DNA of 38,808 bases. Origin: Pseudomonadota bacterium. Its GTDB lineage: Bacteria > Pseudomonadota > Gammaproteobacteria > Burkholderiales > Ga0077523. This document shows, in pieces, positions 30,204-38,808 of the stretch. Under the pieces are notes generated by a model. That model had not been told where the DNA came from, did not search any database, and saw nothing but the letters and a program-made list of their open reading frames with translations. A program made the translations under genes and the position numbers. Each line of letters starts with the position of its first letter. Positions within the stretch are counted from its first letter, which is position 1. Location of the stretch: positions 1 to 38,808 of the forward strand of contig CAUJJX010000027.1 in NCBI GenBank assembly GCA_963205165.1, given 5' to 3'.

Positions 30204-31112
30204 ATGCTGAAGAAGAGCGCCCTGCTTGCCCTCACCGGTCTCGCCGGTCTGTGTGCCGTCGCAGCCCATGCGGAAGAAGCCGCGAAGGCCGCGGCGACCC
30301 CGGACATCACGACCACGGGCAACCTGACCTTCGCCACCAACTACGTGTTCCGCGGCCTGTCGCAGACCAACTTCAAGCCGGCGGTGCAGGGCACCTACGA
30401 AGCCGCGCACTCGAGCGGCCTGTACCTCGGCCTCTTCGGCTCGAACGTGAGCTGGTACGCCGACGCCTGGGAAGAGGCCGCACCCGGCCGCAACTCGAAC
30501 ACCTTCGGCGGCGTGACCGGCCAGAACGTCGGGATCAGCAACAGCCTCGAGCTGGACCTCTATGCCGGCTATCGCGGCAAGGCCGGCGACTTCACGTACG
30601 ACCTCGGCGGCATCTACTACTACTACCCGGGCAAGTACGAGATCGCCGCCAACAGGACGGCGTTCGGTGCGGTCAAGCCGAACACCGGCGAGCTGTACGC
30701 CGCGGTCGGCTGGCAGTGGATCGGCGCCAAGGTGTCGTACGTCGTGACCGACGGCGTGTTCGGTGTCTCGGACGCGCGCGGCACGTACTACACGGAACTG
30801 AACGCCACATACCCGATCGCGGACACCGGCTTCAACCTGATCGGCCACGTCGGCTACTGGAAGTTCAGCGGCGGCATGCAGGCCTGGACCGCCGGCGGCC
30901 GGGACAACAGCGTGTACGACCTGACCGACTACAAGCTCGGCGTGACGAAGGACTACGTCGGACTGTCGTGGGGCGTGTTCTACACGGGCTCCACGGCGGA
31001 CGCGACCGCGACCGTCACGTCGCAGGCCGATCCGCTCGCCGTCTGGGGCAACCGCTACGGCAAGAACGTCGGGGACAACAGCCTGTTCCTGACCGTCACG
31101 AAGGCATTCTGA
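30204..31112 (+). CDS. TorF family putative porin (TIGR02001-like)
   Basis: MLKKSALLALTGLAGLCAVAAHAEEA signal peptide; TTTGNLTFATNYVFRGLSQTNFKPAVQGTYEAAHSSGLYLGLFGSNVSW. Confidence 0.88.
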   Translation: MLKKSALLALTGLAGLCAVAAHAEEAAKAAATPDITTTGNLTFATNYVFRGLSQTNFKPAVQGTYEAAHSSGLYLGLFGSNVSWYADAWEEAAPGRNSNTFGGVTGQNVGISNSLELDLYAGYRGKAGDFTYDLGGIYYYYPGKYEIAANRTAFGAVKPNTGELYAAVGWQWIGAKVSYVVTDGVFGVSDARGTYYTELNATYPIADTGFNLIGHVGYWKFSGGMQAWTAGGRDNSVYDLTDYKLGVTKDYVGLSWGVFYTGSTADATATVTSQADPLAVWGNRYGKNVGDNSLFLTVTKAF

Positions 31113-31514
<402 letters not shown>

Positions 31515-31544
31515 GACACGCACTCACCCTCTGGGGAGATTGAG

Positions 31545-33065
31545 ATGAAAAGGCTTCTGACATCCCTCGCCGCCGCAGCGCTGCTCGCATTCGCGGGCAC
31601 TGGCTTCGCCGACGACAAGCCGGCCGAAGCAGCGAAGCCGGCGGAGGTCACCGCGGCACCGGCAGCACCCGCTGCGGAAACCGCGGCACCGACCGCAGCA
31701 CCCGCGGTCGCGACACCCGCCGAGGCAGCGCCTGCAGCTGCAGCCGCCGCACCGGTCCCGAACAAGGGTGACACGACGTTCATGTACGTCGCGACCGTGC
31801 TCGTCATCCTGATGACGATCCCCGGCCTCGCGCTGTTCTACGGCGGTCTCGTGCGCACGAAGAACATGCTGTCCGTGCTGATGCAGGTCTTCGTCGTGTT
31901 CTCGCTGATGGCGCTGCTCTGGACGATCTACGGCTACAGCGTGGCGTTCACGCCGGGCAATCCGTTCTTCGGCGGACTCTCGAAGGCCTTCCTCGCAGGC
32001 GTCACGCCGGACACCGTCGGTGCGACCTTCTCGAAGGGCGTCGTGATTCCGGAGTACCTGTTCGTCGTCTTCCAGATGACCTTCGCGGCCATCACGCCGG
32101 CCCTCATCATCGGCGCCTTCGCCGAGCGCATGAAGTTCAGCGCGGTGCTGCTGTTCACGGTGCTCTGGTTCACGTTCTCGTACCTGCCGGTCGCGCACAT
32201 GGTCTGGTACTGGGACGGCCCCGACGCGATCACCGACAGCGCGACGCTCGCCACGGTCACGTCGAACGCCGGCTGGCTCTGGGCGAAGGGCGCGCTCGAC
32301 TTCGCGGGCGGCACGGTCGTGCACATCAATGCGGGTGTCGCCGGTCTGGTGGGTGCGTACCTCGTCGGCAAGCGCGTCGGCTACGGCAAGGAAGCACTCA
32401 CGCCGCACAGCCTGACGATGACGATGATCGGCGCCTCGCTCCTGTGGGTGGGCTGGTTCGGCTTCAACGTCGGCTCCAACCTCGAAGCGAGCGGCATCGC
32501 GGCCCTGGCCTTCGTCAACACCTTCATCGCGGCAGCGGCAGCGACGCTCTCCTGGATCTTCCTGGAGTGGGCCATCAAGGGTCGTCCGTCCATGCTCGGC
32601 GCAGCCTCCGGCGCGGTGGCTGGTCTGGTGGCGATCACCCCGGCCTGCGGCTTCGTCGGACCGATGGGTGCGATCGTCCTGGGTGCCATCGCAGGTGGTG
32701 TCTGCCTCTGGGGGGTCACCGGCCTGAAGCGCCTGCTGGGTGCCGACGACGCGCTCGACGTGTTCGGTGTCCACGGCCTCGGCGGGATCATCGGCGCACT
32801 CGGGACGGGCATCTTCGCCGCACCGAGCCTCGGCGGGACGGGCATCTGGGACTACGTCACGAACGCGGCCGGCACCGAGTACTCGATCGGCGGACAGTTC
32901 ATGACGCAGCTGACGGGGGTGGTCACGACGATCGTCTGGTCCGCCGTGGTCTCGTTCGTCGCCTACAAGATCGTCGACATGCTGGTCGGTCTGCGGGTCA
33001 CGGAAGAGCGTGAACGCGAAGGCCTCGACGTGACCGAGCACGGCGAGAGCGCCTACCACTACTGA
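31545..33065 (+). CDS. amtB: Ammonium transporter
   Basis: Signal peptide and Ala/Pro linker followed by GLALFYGGLVRTKNMLSVLMQ, ...DFAGGTVVHINAGVAGLVGA, VFGVHGLGGIIGALGTG. Confidence 0.97.
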   Translation: MKRLLTSLAAAALLAFAGTGFADDKPAEAAKPAEVTAAPAAPAAETAAPTAAPAVATPAEAAPAAAAAAPVPNKGDTTFMYVATVLVILMTIPGLALFYGGLVRTKNMLSVLMQVFVVFSLMALLWTIYGYSVAFTPGNPFFGGLSKAFLAGVTPDTVGATFSKGVVIPEYLFVVFQMTFAAITPALIIGAFAERMKFSAVLLFTVLWFTFSYLPVAHMVWYWDGPDAITDSATLATVTSNAGWLWAKGALDFAGGTVVHINAGVAGLVGAYLVGKRVGYGKEALTPHSLTMTMIGASLLWVGWFGFNVGSNLEASGIAALAFVNTFIAAAAATLSWIFLEWAIKGRPSMLGAASGAVAGLVAITPACGFVGPMGAIVLGAIAGGVCLWGVTGLKRLLGADDALDVFGVHGLGGIIGALGTGIFAAPSLGGTGIWDYVTNAAGTEYSIGGQFMTQLTGVVTTIVWSAVVSFVAYKIVDMLVGLRVTEEREREGLDVTEHGESAYHY

Positions 33066-33104
33066 TCCGGTTTCACCGCAGTACTCCTCCTCCTGCAATG
33101 CTTC

Positions 33105-33133
33105 ACGGGCGCCTCGCGGCGCCCGTTTTTTTT
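33105..33133 (+). terminator. Rho-independent terminator of amtB operon
   Basis: ACGGGCGCC-TCGC-GGCGCCCGT followed by TTTTTTTT. Confidence 0.95.
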
Positions 33134-33386
33134 GGGGTCGGAACAGCCGCGTTTCATGACGGCGCATCGCGGAACCTCGGCGTCGGAAGCGCGGCGACGA
33201 AGTCGGCAACGTGTGGACACACCGGCACGCAGCCTGTGATCGCCCGACGCATGCCGACAAGGGGGGAAACGCGAACACCAAAGTTCGCGAAGGTACGTGC
33301 AGGAGATCCGGACACCGTCCGCGTGCGGTCGAGACAGCGCACCACCGATCTCGCAAGGCCGTCGGCCGCTGCGATCACGCCGCGAA

Positions 33387-34022
33387 TCAGCGGTCGGCGT
33401 CGTCCCCGTAGACGATGATCGACAGCATCCGGATCGGCGTCTCGATGAGCGTCTCCGGGCCGTGCGGAACATCGCCGCGGAACGTGAGGGAGTCGCCGGG
33501 GCCGAGCGCGTACGTCTGCTGGCCGTGGCGGTACTCGATGCGGCCTTCGAGGATGTGGATGAACTCCGTGCCCGGATGCTCGAAGGTCGGAAAGACCTCG
33601 GACGCGTCGTCCATCGTGACGAGGAAGGGTTCGAAGGTCTTGCGCGGCCCCTGGTCGTACGCGAGCAGGTGGTAGGTGTGACCGCGCTTCGTGCCGCGCC
33701 GCACGACCTCCATGCCCTCGCCCGCCTTCACGAGCTGGGCGCCACCCTTCGGCGTGTTGTAGTGGCGGAACAGGTGCGCCATCGACACGCCCAGCGCATC
33801 GGCGATGCGCGCGAGCGTGTCGAGGCTCGCGGAGGCCTGCGCCGTCTCGATCTTGGAGAGCATGCCGCGACTGATGCCGGCCTGCGTCGCGACCTCGGCG
33901 ATGGTGAGGTGGTCGCGCTGCCGCAGCTCGCGGATCACGTTGCCGAGATGGCGTTCGAGGGCGCGATCGTCGTCGGGCGCACCTCGCGGATGATCGTCGT
34001 GCGCGGCGTCGCCTTCAGCCAC
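33387..34022 (-). CDS. XRE-family regulator with C-terminal cupin domain
   Basis: LGNVIRELRQRDHLTIAEVATQAGISRGMLSKIETAQASASLDTLARIADALGVS HTH; FEHPGTEFIHILEGRIEYRHGQQTYALGPGDSLTFRGDVPHGP cupin. Confidence 0.93.
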   Translation of the reverse strand: MAEGDAAHDDHPRGAPDDDRALERHLGNVIRELRQRDHLTIAEVATQAGISRGMLSKIETAQASASLDTLARIADALGVSMAHLFRHYNTPKGGAQLVKAGEGMEVVRRGTKRGHTYHLLAYDQGPRKTFEPFLVTMDDASEVFPTFEHPGTEFIHILEGRIEYRHGQQTYALGPGDSLTFRGDVPHGPETLIETPIRMLSIIVYGDDADR

Positions 34023-35379
34023 CCGTCACACCCGGGATCCAGTTCGTGCCGGCGAGCGGCAGCTTCGCCATCGCGGCGGCCTCGATCGTGAGCGCGACGA
34101 GATCCTCGCGCTCGAGATGGTGGACGTTGGACTTGCCGCAGGCGCGCGCCACCGTCGTGAGTTCCATGGTCATGGTCTTGAAGTAGTTCCTGAGGTGCCG
34201 GGCCGCGACGAGCGGATCGAGCCGCTGCTCGAGTATCGCGTCCTGAGTCGTGATGCCGACGGGGCAGCGACCGGTGTGGCAATGATGGCAGAAGCCGGGG
34301 GCGGTGCCGATCGCGGCATAGTCGGCCGTCGCGTCGTGATGCACGCCGTCGCGGAACCAGCGCTCGCCGTTGCAGCCCATCGCGAACAGCGCGCCCTGCC
34401 CGATCGACACGGCGTCGGCGCCGAGCGCGAGCGCCTTCGCCACGTCGGCGCCGGTGCGGATGCCGCCCGACACGATCAGCTGGACCTTGCCCCGCATGTC
34501 CATCTCTTCCAGCGCCTCGACGGCCTGGCGGACCGCGGCGAGCGTCGGGATGCCGACGTGCTCGATGAACACCGTCTGCGTCGCGGCCGTCCCGCCCTGC
34601 ATGCCGTCGACGACGATGACGTCGGCACCGGAGTGCACGGCGAGCTTCACGTCGTTGTACGTGCGCGTCGCGCCGACCTTCACGTAGATCGGCTTCTCCC
34701 AGTCGGTGATCTCGCGCAGCTCCTCGATCTTGATCGCGAGATCGTCGGGCCCCGTCCAGTCGGGATGCCGGCACGCGGAACGCTGGTCGATACCCTCGGG
34801 CAGCGTGCGCATCTTCGCGACCCGCGGATTCACCTTCTGGCCGAGCAGCATGCCCCCACCGCCCGGCTTCGCGCCCTGCCCGATCACGACCTCGATCGCG
34901 TCGGCGCGGCGCAGGTCGTCCGGATTGAATCCGTAGCGCGACGGCAGGCACTGGTAGACGAGCGTCTTCGACGACTGCCGCTCTTCCTGCGTCATGCCGC
35001 CGTCGCCGGTGGTCGTCGACGTGCCGAGTTCCGTGGCGGCGCGACCGAGCGCTTCCTTCACGCGCGCCGACAGCGACCCGAAGCTCATCCCGGCGAAGGT
35101 GATCGGGATGTCGAGCACGACCGGCTTCGACGCGTACCGCGTGCCGAGCACCGTCTTCGTGCTGCACTTCTCGCGATAGCCCTCGAGCGGATAGCGCGAC
35201 GCCGAGCCGGCAAGAAACACGAGGTCGTCGAAGTGCGGCAGCGCCCGCTTCGCGCCGAGCCCGCGGATCTCGTAGAGCCCGTGGGCCGCGGCATTGCGGA
35301 TGTAGTCGATGACCTTGCGGTCGTAGCCGGCGCTCTCCTCGCGGGAGAGATGGCGGTCGGGTGTCGTGGGCGTGTGCAT
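34015..35379 (-). CDS. FMN-binding glutamate synthase family protein (GlxD / MgsC-like)
   Basis: DIPITFAGMSFGSLSARVKEALGRAATELGTSTTTGDGGM; VIVVDGMQGGTAATQ; GFCHHCHTGRCPVGITTQD Fe-S Cys cluster. Confidence 0.88.
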   Translation of the reverse strand: MHTPTTPDRHLSREESAGYDRKVIDYIRNAAAHGLYEIRGLGAKRALPHFDDLVFLAGSASRYPLEGYREKCSTKTVLGTRYASKPVVLDIPITFAGMSFGSLSARVKEALGRAATELGTSTTTGDGGMTQEERQSSKTLVYQCLPSRYGFNPDDLRRADAIEVVIGQGAKPGGGGMLLGQKVNPRVAKMRTLPEGIDQRSACRHPDWTGPDDLAIKIEELREITDWEKPIYVKVGATRTYNDVKLAVHSGADVIVVDGMQGGTAATQTVFIEHVGIPTLAAVRQAVEALEEMDMRGKVQLIVSGGIRTGADVAKALALGADAVSIGQGALFAMGCNGERWFRDGVHHDATADYAAIGTAPGFCHHCHTGRCPVGITTQDAILEQRLDPLVAARHLRNYFKTMTMELTTVARACGKSNVHHLEREDLVALTIEAAAMAKLPLAGTNWIPGVTGG

Positions 35380-35492
35380 GGCGGCTCCTGGCTCGATGGG
35401 GTGCGGCGGCGACCGCGTGCGGCCCGGCGTGCTGCGCGCACGACCACGTGCATCGGGGCACGCGGTCCGTCGCCGGTACGCCGCGCCGGAGT

Positions 35493-36212
35493 TCAGTACT
35501 CCTGGTCCGCCTCGGCGTTCCAGTGATAGAGGCCGCGTGCCGACGCGATGCGCCGGAACTCCGACGGCGCGTGGTCGAAGCCCGCGCGGCCCAGCAGTTC
35601 GGCGACGGCCGCGAAGTCGGCGTCGGTCATCGGTTCCTCGCGCGCATCGGCGCCGAGCGACTTCACGCGGCCGCGCACGTAGATCACGGCCTCGTAGAGC
35701 GAATCGCCCAGCGCGTCGCCGGCATCGCCGCACACGACGAGCCGCCCGGCCTGCGCCATGAATGCGGAGTAGTTGCCGATGCTGCCGCCGACGACGATGT
35801 CGATGCCCTTCATCGAGATGCCGCAGCGCAGGCTCGCATCGCCCTCGATGACGAGCGTGCCGCCGTGACCGCTCGCGCCGGCCGCCTCGGACGCGAATCC
35901 CTTCACGCGCACGGAGCCGGACATCATGTTCTCGGCGACGCCCCAGCCCACGTTGCCGTGCACCGTGACGTGCGCGTGCTGGTTCATCCCCGCGAGGTAG
36001 TAGCCGCCGTGTCCGCGCACGTCGACCTCGACGGGGGCATCGAGCCCGGCCGCGATCGCGTGGCGTCCGCCGGGGTTCTCGACGGTCACGCGACGCACGG
36101 CGGTCGACGGCAGCTCGCGATGCAGGAACTGGTTCAGTTCGCGCACCGTCGCGTGCGCGAGGTCGAAGGTACGCGCCGTCGCGTCGACGGTCGCTGCGGT
36201 CAGACGGTCCAC
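35493..36212 (-). CDS. GltB C-terminal-domain-like protein (GlxC / MgsB-like)
   Basis: Glycine-periodic beta-helix GHGGYYLAGMNQHAHVTVHGNVGWGVAENMMSGSVRVKGFASEAAGASGHGGTLVIEGDASLRCGISMKG; GTG start at 36212 overlapping upstream gene. Confidence 0.85.
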   Translation of the reverse strand: MDRLTAATVDATARTFDLAHATVRELNQFLHRELPSTAVRRVTVENPGGRHAIAAGLDAPVEVDVRGHGGYYLAGMNQHAHVTVHGNVGWGVAENMMSGSVRVKGFASEAAGASGHGGTLVIEGDASLRCGISMKGIDIVVGGSIGNYSAFMAQAGRLVVCGDAGDALGDSLYEAVIYVRGRVKSLGADAREEPMTDADFAAVAELLGRAGFDHAPSEFRRIASARGLYHWNAEADQEY

Positions 36213-37096
36213 GAGTAGATCTCCTCGGGCATGGGTTCGAACAGGCGCGCCTCGTTCACGCCCGGCAGGTGCGCGAGTGCGCGGAACTCGGAGGCCACGG
36301 CGACGTAGTCGTCGGTCTCGGCGACGATGGCCGGCTTGCAGGCGAAGGCATCGCGCACGAGGGCCATCTTGTTCTCCGTGCCGATGAGGAAGGTGTAGAA
36401 GCCGTCGAGCTCCTCGAAGCCCTTCGCGAGCGCGGCCTCGAGATCGTCGCCCTCGCGCATGCGCCATTCGAGATAGCGGCACGCGGCCTCGGTGTCGTTG
36501 TCGGTCTCGAAGCGGATGCCGCGGTGCTCGAGCTTGCGGCGGATCATGTACGGGTTGGAAATCGTCCCGTTGTGCACGAGGCAGAAGTCCTCGCCGGCCG
36601 TGAACGGATGCGCGCGATCGGGCGTCACGGCCGACTCCGTCGCCATGCGCGTGTGCCCGACGAGATGCGTGCCGGCGAGCTGCCCGAAGTCGTAGCGCTC
36701 GGCCACGCGCGCGGGGTGTCCCGTGTCCTTGTAGATGTCGAGCGTCCGGCCGGCCGCGAGCACGTGCAGCTGAGGGAACTGCGCGCGGAGCCACGGCTTC
36801 ACGCGTTCGACGGCGACGTCGCTCGTGAGCACGGCGTGGTTGCCCTTCGGCCGGATCGACGCATCGGTCCCGAAGTGGGTGATGAACGCCCCCTCGAAGG
36901 CGGCCCAGTCGTAGTGCCAGTCGGGCGCGTACAGGCTCAGCTTGCGGTGGTCATCGGACAGCGCGCCGGTGAACACGGCGAGCCCCGCCGACTCCGGTCC
37001 GCGCGAGGCCATCTCGACCATCATCGGCACCATCAGCCGGCCCAGCTCCGCACGCAGCGCCGGCTTCTTGACCAGCAGCCCCACGATTCCACACAT
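36200..37096 (-). CDS. Class II glutamine amidotransferase (GlxB / MgsA-like)
   Basis: MCGIVGLLVKKPALRAELGRLMVPMMVEMASRGPESAGLAVF; HNGTISNPYMIRRKLEHRGI. Confidence 0.9.
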   Translation of the reverse strand: MCGIVGLLVKKPALRAELGRLMVPMMVEMASRGPESAGLAVFTGALSDDHRKLSLYAPDWHYDWAAFEGAFITHFGTDASIRPKGNHAVLTSDVAVERVKPWLRAQFPQLHVLAAGRTLDIYKDTGHPARVAERYDFGQLAGTHLVGHTRMATESAVTPDRAHPFTAGEDFCLVHNGTISNPYMIRRKLEHRGIRFETDNDTEAACRYLEWRMREGDDLEAALAKGFEELDGFYTFLIGTENKMALVRDAFACKPAIVAETDDYVAVASEFRALAHLPGVNEARLFEPMPEEIYSWTV

Positions 37097-37117
37097 GATC
37101 CGTCCCCCGCCCGTGTC

Positions 37118-38452
37118 TCAGAAGAATTCCAGGTACCGCTCGACTTCCCAGGCCGACACGTGGCGCTGGTACTCGATCCACTCCATCCGCTTCAGCCGCA
37201 CGAACTCCGCCGCGAGATCGGCGCCGAGCGCCGTGGTCAGCACGTCGTCGGCCTCGAACGCGTCGAGCGCGACATCGAGGTTCTGAGGCAGCAGGCCGAT
37301 GCCCGACGCCGCGAGCTGCTCCGGCGTCCACTCGTAGAGATTCGTGTTGTTCGGCTCGCCGGGATCGAGTTCGCGCGCGATGCCATCGAGGCCCGCGGCC
37401 AGGATCCCGATCGTCGCGAGATACGGATTCGCGGAGCCGTCGGGCAGCCGCAGCTCCAGCCGGCCGTAAGGCACGCGCACCATGCACGTCCGGTTGTTGT
37501 CGCCGTACGTGATGTACGCCGGGGCCCACGTCGACCCCGAGAGCGAGCGGCCGACGACGAGGCGCTTGTACGAATTCACCGTCGGCGCACACAGCGCCGT
37601 GAGTCCGCGCGCATGCGCGAGCAGGCCACCGAGGAAGTGGTAGCCCATCCGCGAGAGCCCGAGACCGCGGGGGTCCTGCGGATCGTGGAAGAGGTTCTTC
37701 GACGCCGCGTTGCCGATCGAGAGATGGAAGTGCGCGCCGGTGCCGGTGCGGTTCGAGAACGGCTTCGGCATGAAGGTCGCGACGAGACCCATCGCGTGCG
37801 CGATCTCGGACGCGGCCATCTTCAGGAACACGAGCCGGTCGGCCGATGCGAGCGCGTCGCCGTACGTGTAGTTGACCTCGAACTGGCCGTTCGCGTCCTC
37901 GTGGTCGATCTGGTAGACGTCGATGCCGACCGCGCGCGTCGCCTGCGTCAGGCGATCGAGATACTCGGACTGCCGCGCGAGTCCCTTGTAGTCGTAGCAG
38001 GGCCTCTCGAGCGTGTCGGTGCTGTCGCCCGGCACGAGCCGTCCGTCCGGCCCGCGCGCGAGGAGCATGAACTCCGGTTCGATGCCGGTGAAGAGCGTCA
38101 TGCCCTGCGCCGCGAGTGCGTCGAGCTGGCGCTTCAGTGCCGTGCGCGAATCGAGGGCGTACGGCTTGCCGTTCACGTGACCCCACGTGCACATCCGCGC
38201 GTACCCGGGCATCCACGGAATCGCCTGCAGCGTGTCGAGATCGCCGACCGCCATGTAGTCCGGGCCGTGCGGCCCCATGCCGAATCCGCACAGCGCGAAA
38301 CCGGCGAAACCCGCGCCCTCCTTCAGCACCATGCCGAGGTGCTCGACCGGCACCGCCTTCGCCTTCGCCGCGCCGTGGATGTCCACGAACTGCGCGAGGA
38401 GGTAGCGGATGCCGTGCTCCTCGAAGAACTGCCCTGCTTCAGCCGGTGTCAT
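37118..38452 (-). CDS. Type III glutamine synthetase (GlnT) / gamma-glutamylmethylamide synthetase (GmaS)-like ligase
   Basis: [92 protein letters not shown]. Confidence 0.88.
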   Translation of the reverse strand: MTPAEAGQFFEEHGIRYLLAQFVDIHGAAKAKAVPVEHLGMVLKEGAGFAGFALCGFGMGPHGPDYMAVGDLDTLQAIPWMPGYARMCTWGHVNGKPYALDSRTALKRQLDALAAQGMTLFTGIEPEFMLLARGPDGRLVPGDSTDTLERPCYDYKGLARQSEYLDRLTQATRAVGIDVYQIDHEDANGQFEVNYTYGDALASADRLVFLKMAASEIAHAMGLVATFMPKPFSNRTGTGAHFHLSIGNAASKNLFHDPQDPRGLGLSRMGYHFLGGLLAHARGLTALCAPTVNSYKRLVVGRSLSGSTWAPAYITYGDNNRTCMVRVPYGRLELRLPDGSANPYLATIGILAAGLDGIARELDPGEPNNTNLYEWTPEQLAASGIGLLPQNLDVALDAFEADDVLTTALGADLAAEFVRLKRMEWIEYQRHVSAWEVERYLEFF

Positions 38453-38787
38453 GGACTTCCTCTCTGTATGGCGTAGTCGGTTGCAGAGAGATCTCCGGAC
38501 AGGAGGCGGACGCCCATCGGCCCGCCACCGAATCCGGCGGCGATGTCCGTGAGCGTCTCGAACAGATAGGGACCGAACGTGCCGTCGCACCACAGGCGCC
38601 AGCACGGGAGGTCGCCGACGTCCCGGCGCAGCACGGTCACGCCGACACCGACCATCGACGTGAGCGTGACGATGCGCATCGACGGATCGTCGGCGGCGAA
38701 GGGCACGGCGCAGGTTTCCGCGAACAGCGCTGGCGCGGCGGCGCCGGTGATCGCGAGCGCGCAGTCCTGACGGGGGACCGGATACAC
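38449..38787 (-). CDS. Possible sarcosine oxidase gamma subunit-like (SoxG/MgdD-like) protein, 5' end may lie outside the window
   Basis: ATGA overlap with the ligase gene; [39 protein letters not shown] resembles the C-terminal SoxG pattern; weak similarity by eye. Confidence 0.4.
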   Translation of the reverse strand: MYPVPRQDCALAITGAAAPALFAETCAVPFAADDPSMRIVTLTSMVGVGVTVLRRDVGDLPCWRLWCDGTFGPYLFETLTDIAAGFGGGPMGVRLLSGDLSATDYAIQRGSP

Positions 38788-38808
38788 GCCGGACGCGAGT
38801 TCGCGCAG

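Noticed and set aside
31524-33356. 610-aa minus-strand ORF opposite amtB
   Set aside because: Antisense artefact, rich in R/D/H/E; it also crosses the amtB terminator.
36269-38476. 735-aa plus-strand ORF opposite amidotransferase and GlnT-like genes
   Set aside because: Antisense artefact; the minus-strand genes have clear catalytic motifs.

Overview
High-GC (proteobacterial, probably betaproteobacterial) chromosomal window with no tRNA/rRNA, CRISPR or IS element that I could recognise. Main blocks: (1) 47-14142, minus strand: a compact exosortase A (XrtA/PEP-CTERM) exopolysaccharide locus (export lipoprotein, chain-length determinant, tyrosine autokinase, outer-membrane protein, ATPase, deacetylase, FemAB-like, two glycosyltransferases, exosortase-EpsI fusion, amidotransferase), headed by a good -24/-12 sigma54 promoter match and a ~175-nt leader; (2) msrPQ and mgtE; (3) small uncharacterised genes, an amidase, DUF486/DUF2214-like membrane proteins, a gluzincin-like peptidase and an orphan CbiM-like protein; (4) metH with a sigma70-type promoter and a leader able to form mutually exclusive stems; (5) comM, ubiK and a divergent torF-like porin/glnK/amtB operon preceded by NtrC-type dyads and a sigma54 promoter; (6) a split glutamate-synthase-like operon (glnT/gmaS-like, glxBCD/mgsABC-like, XRE-cupin regulator), with a possible SoxG-like gene at the right edge. 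I see no wholly new gene system. The most interesting signals are the sigma54/NtrC architectures, the structured intergenic RNAs/dyads and the mgs/glx-type module. All family calls are from reading protein motifs; no database search was run.
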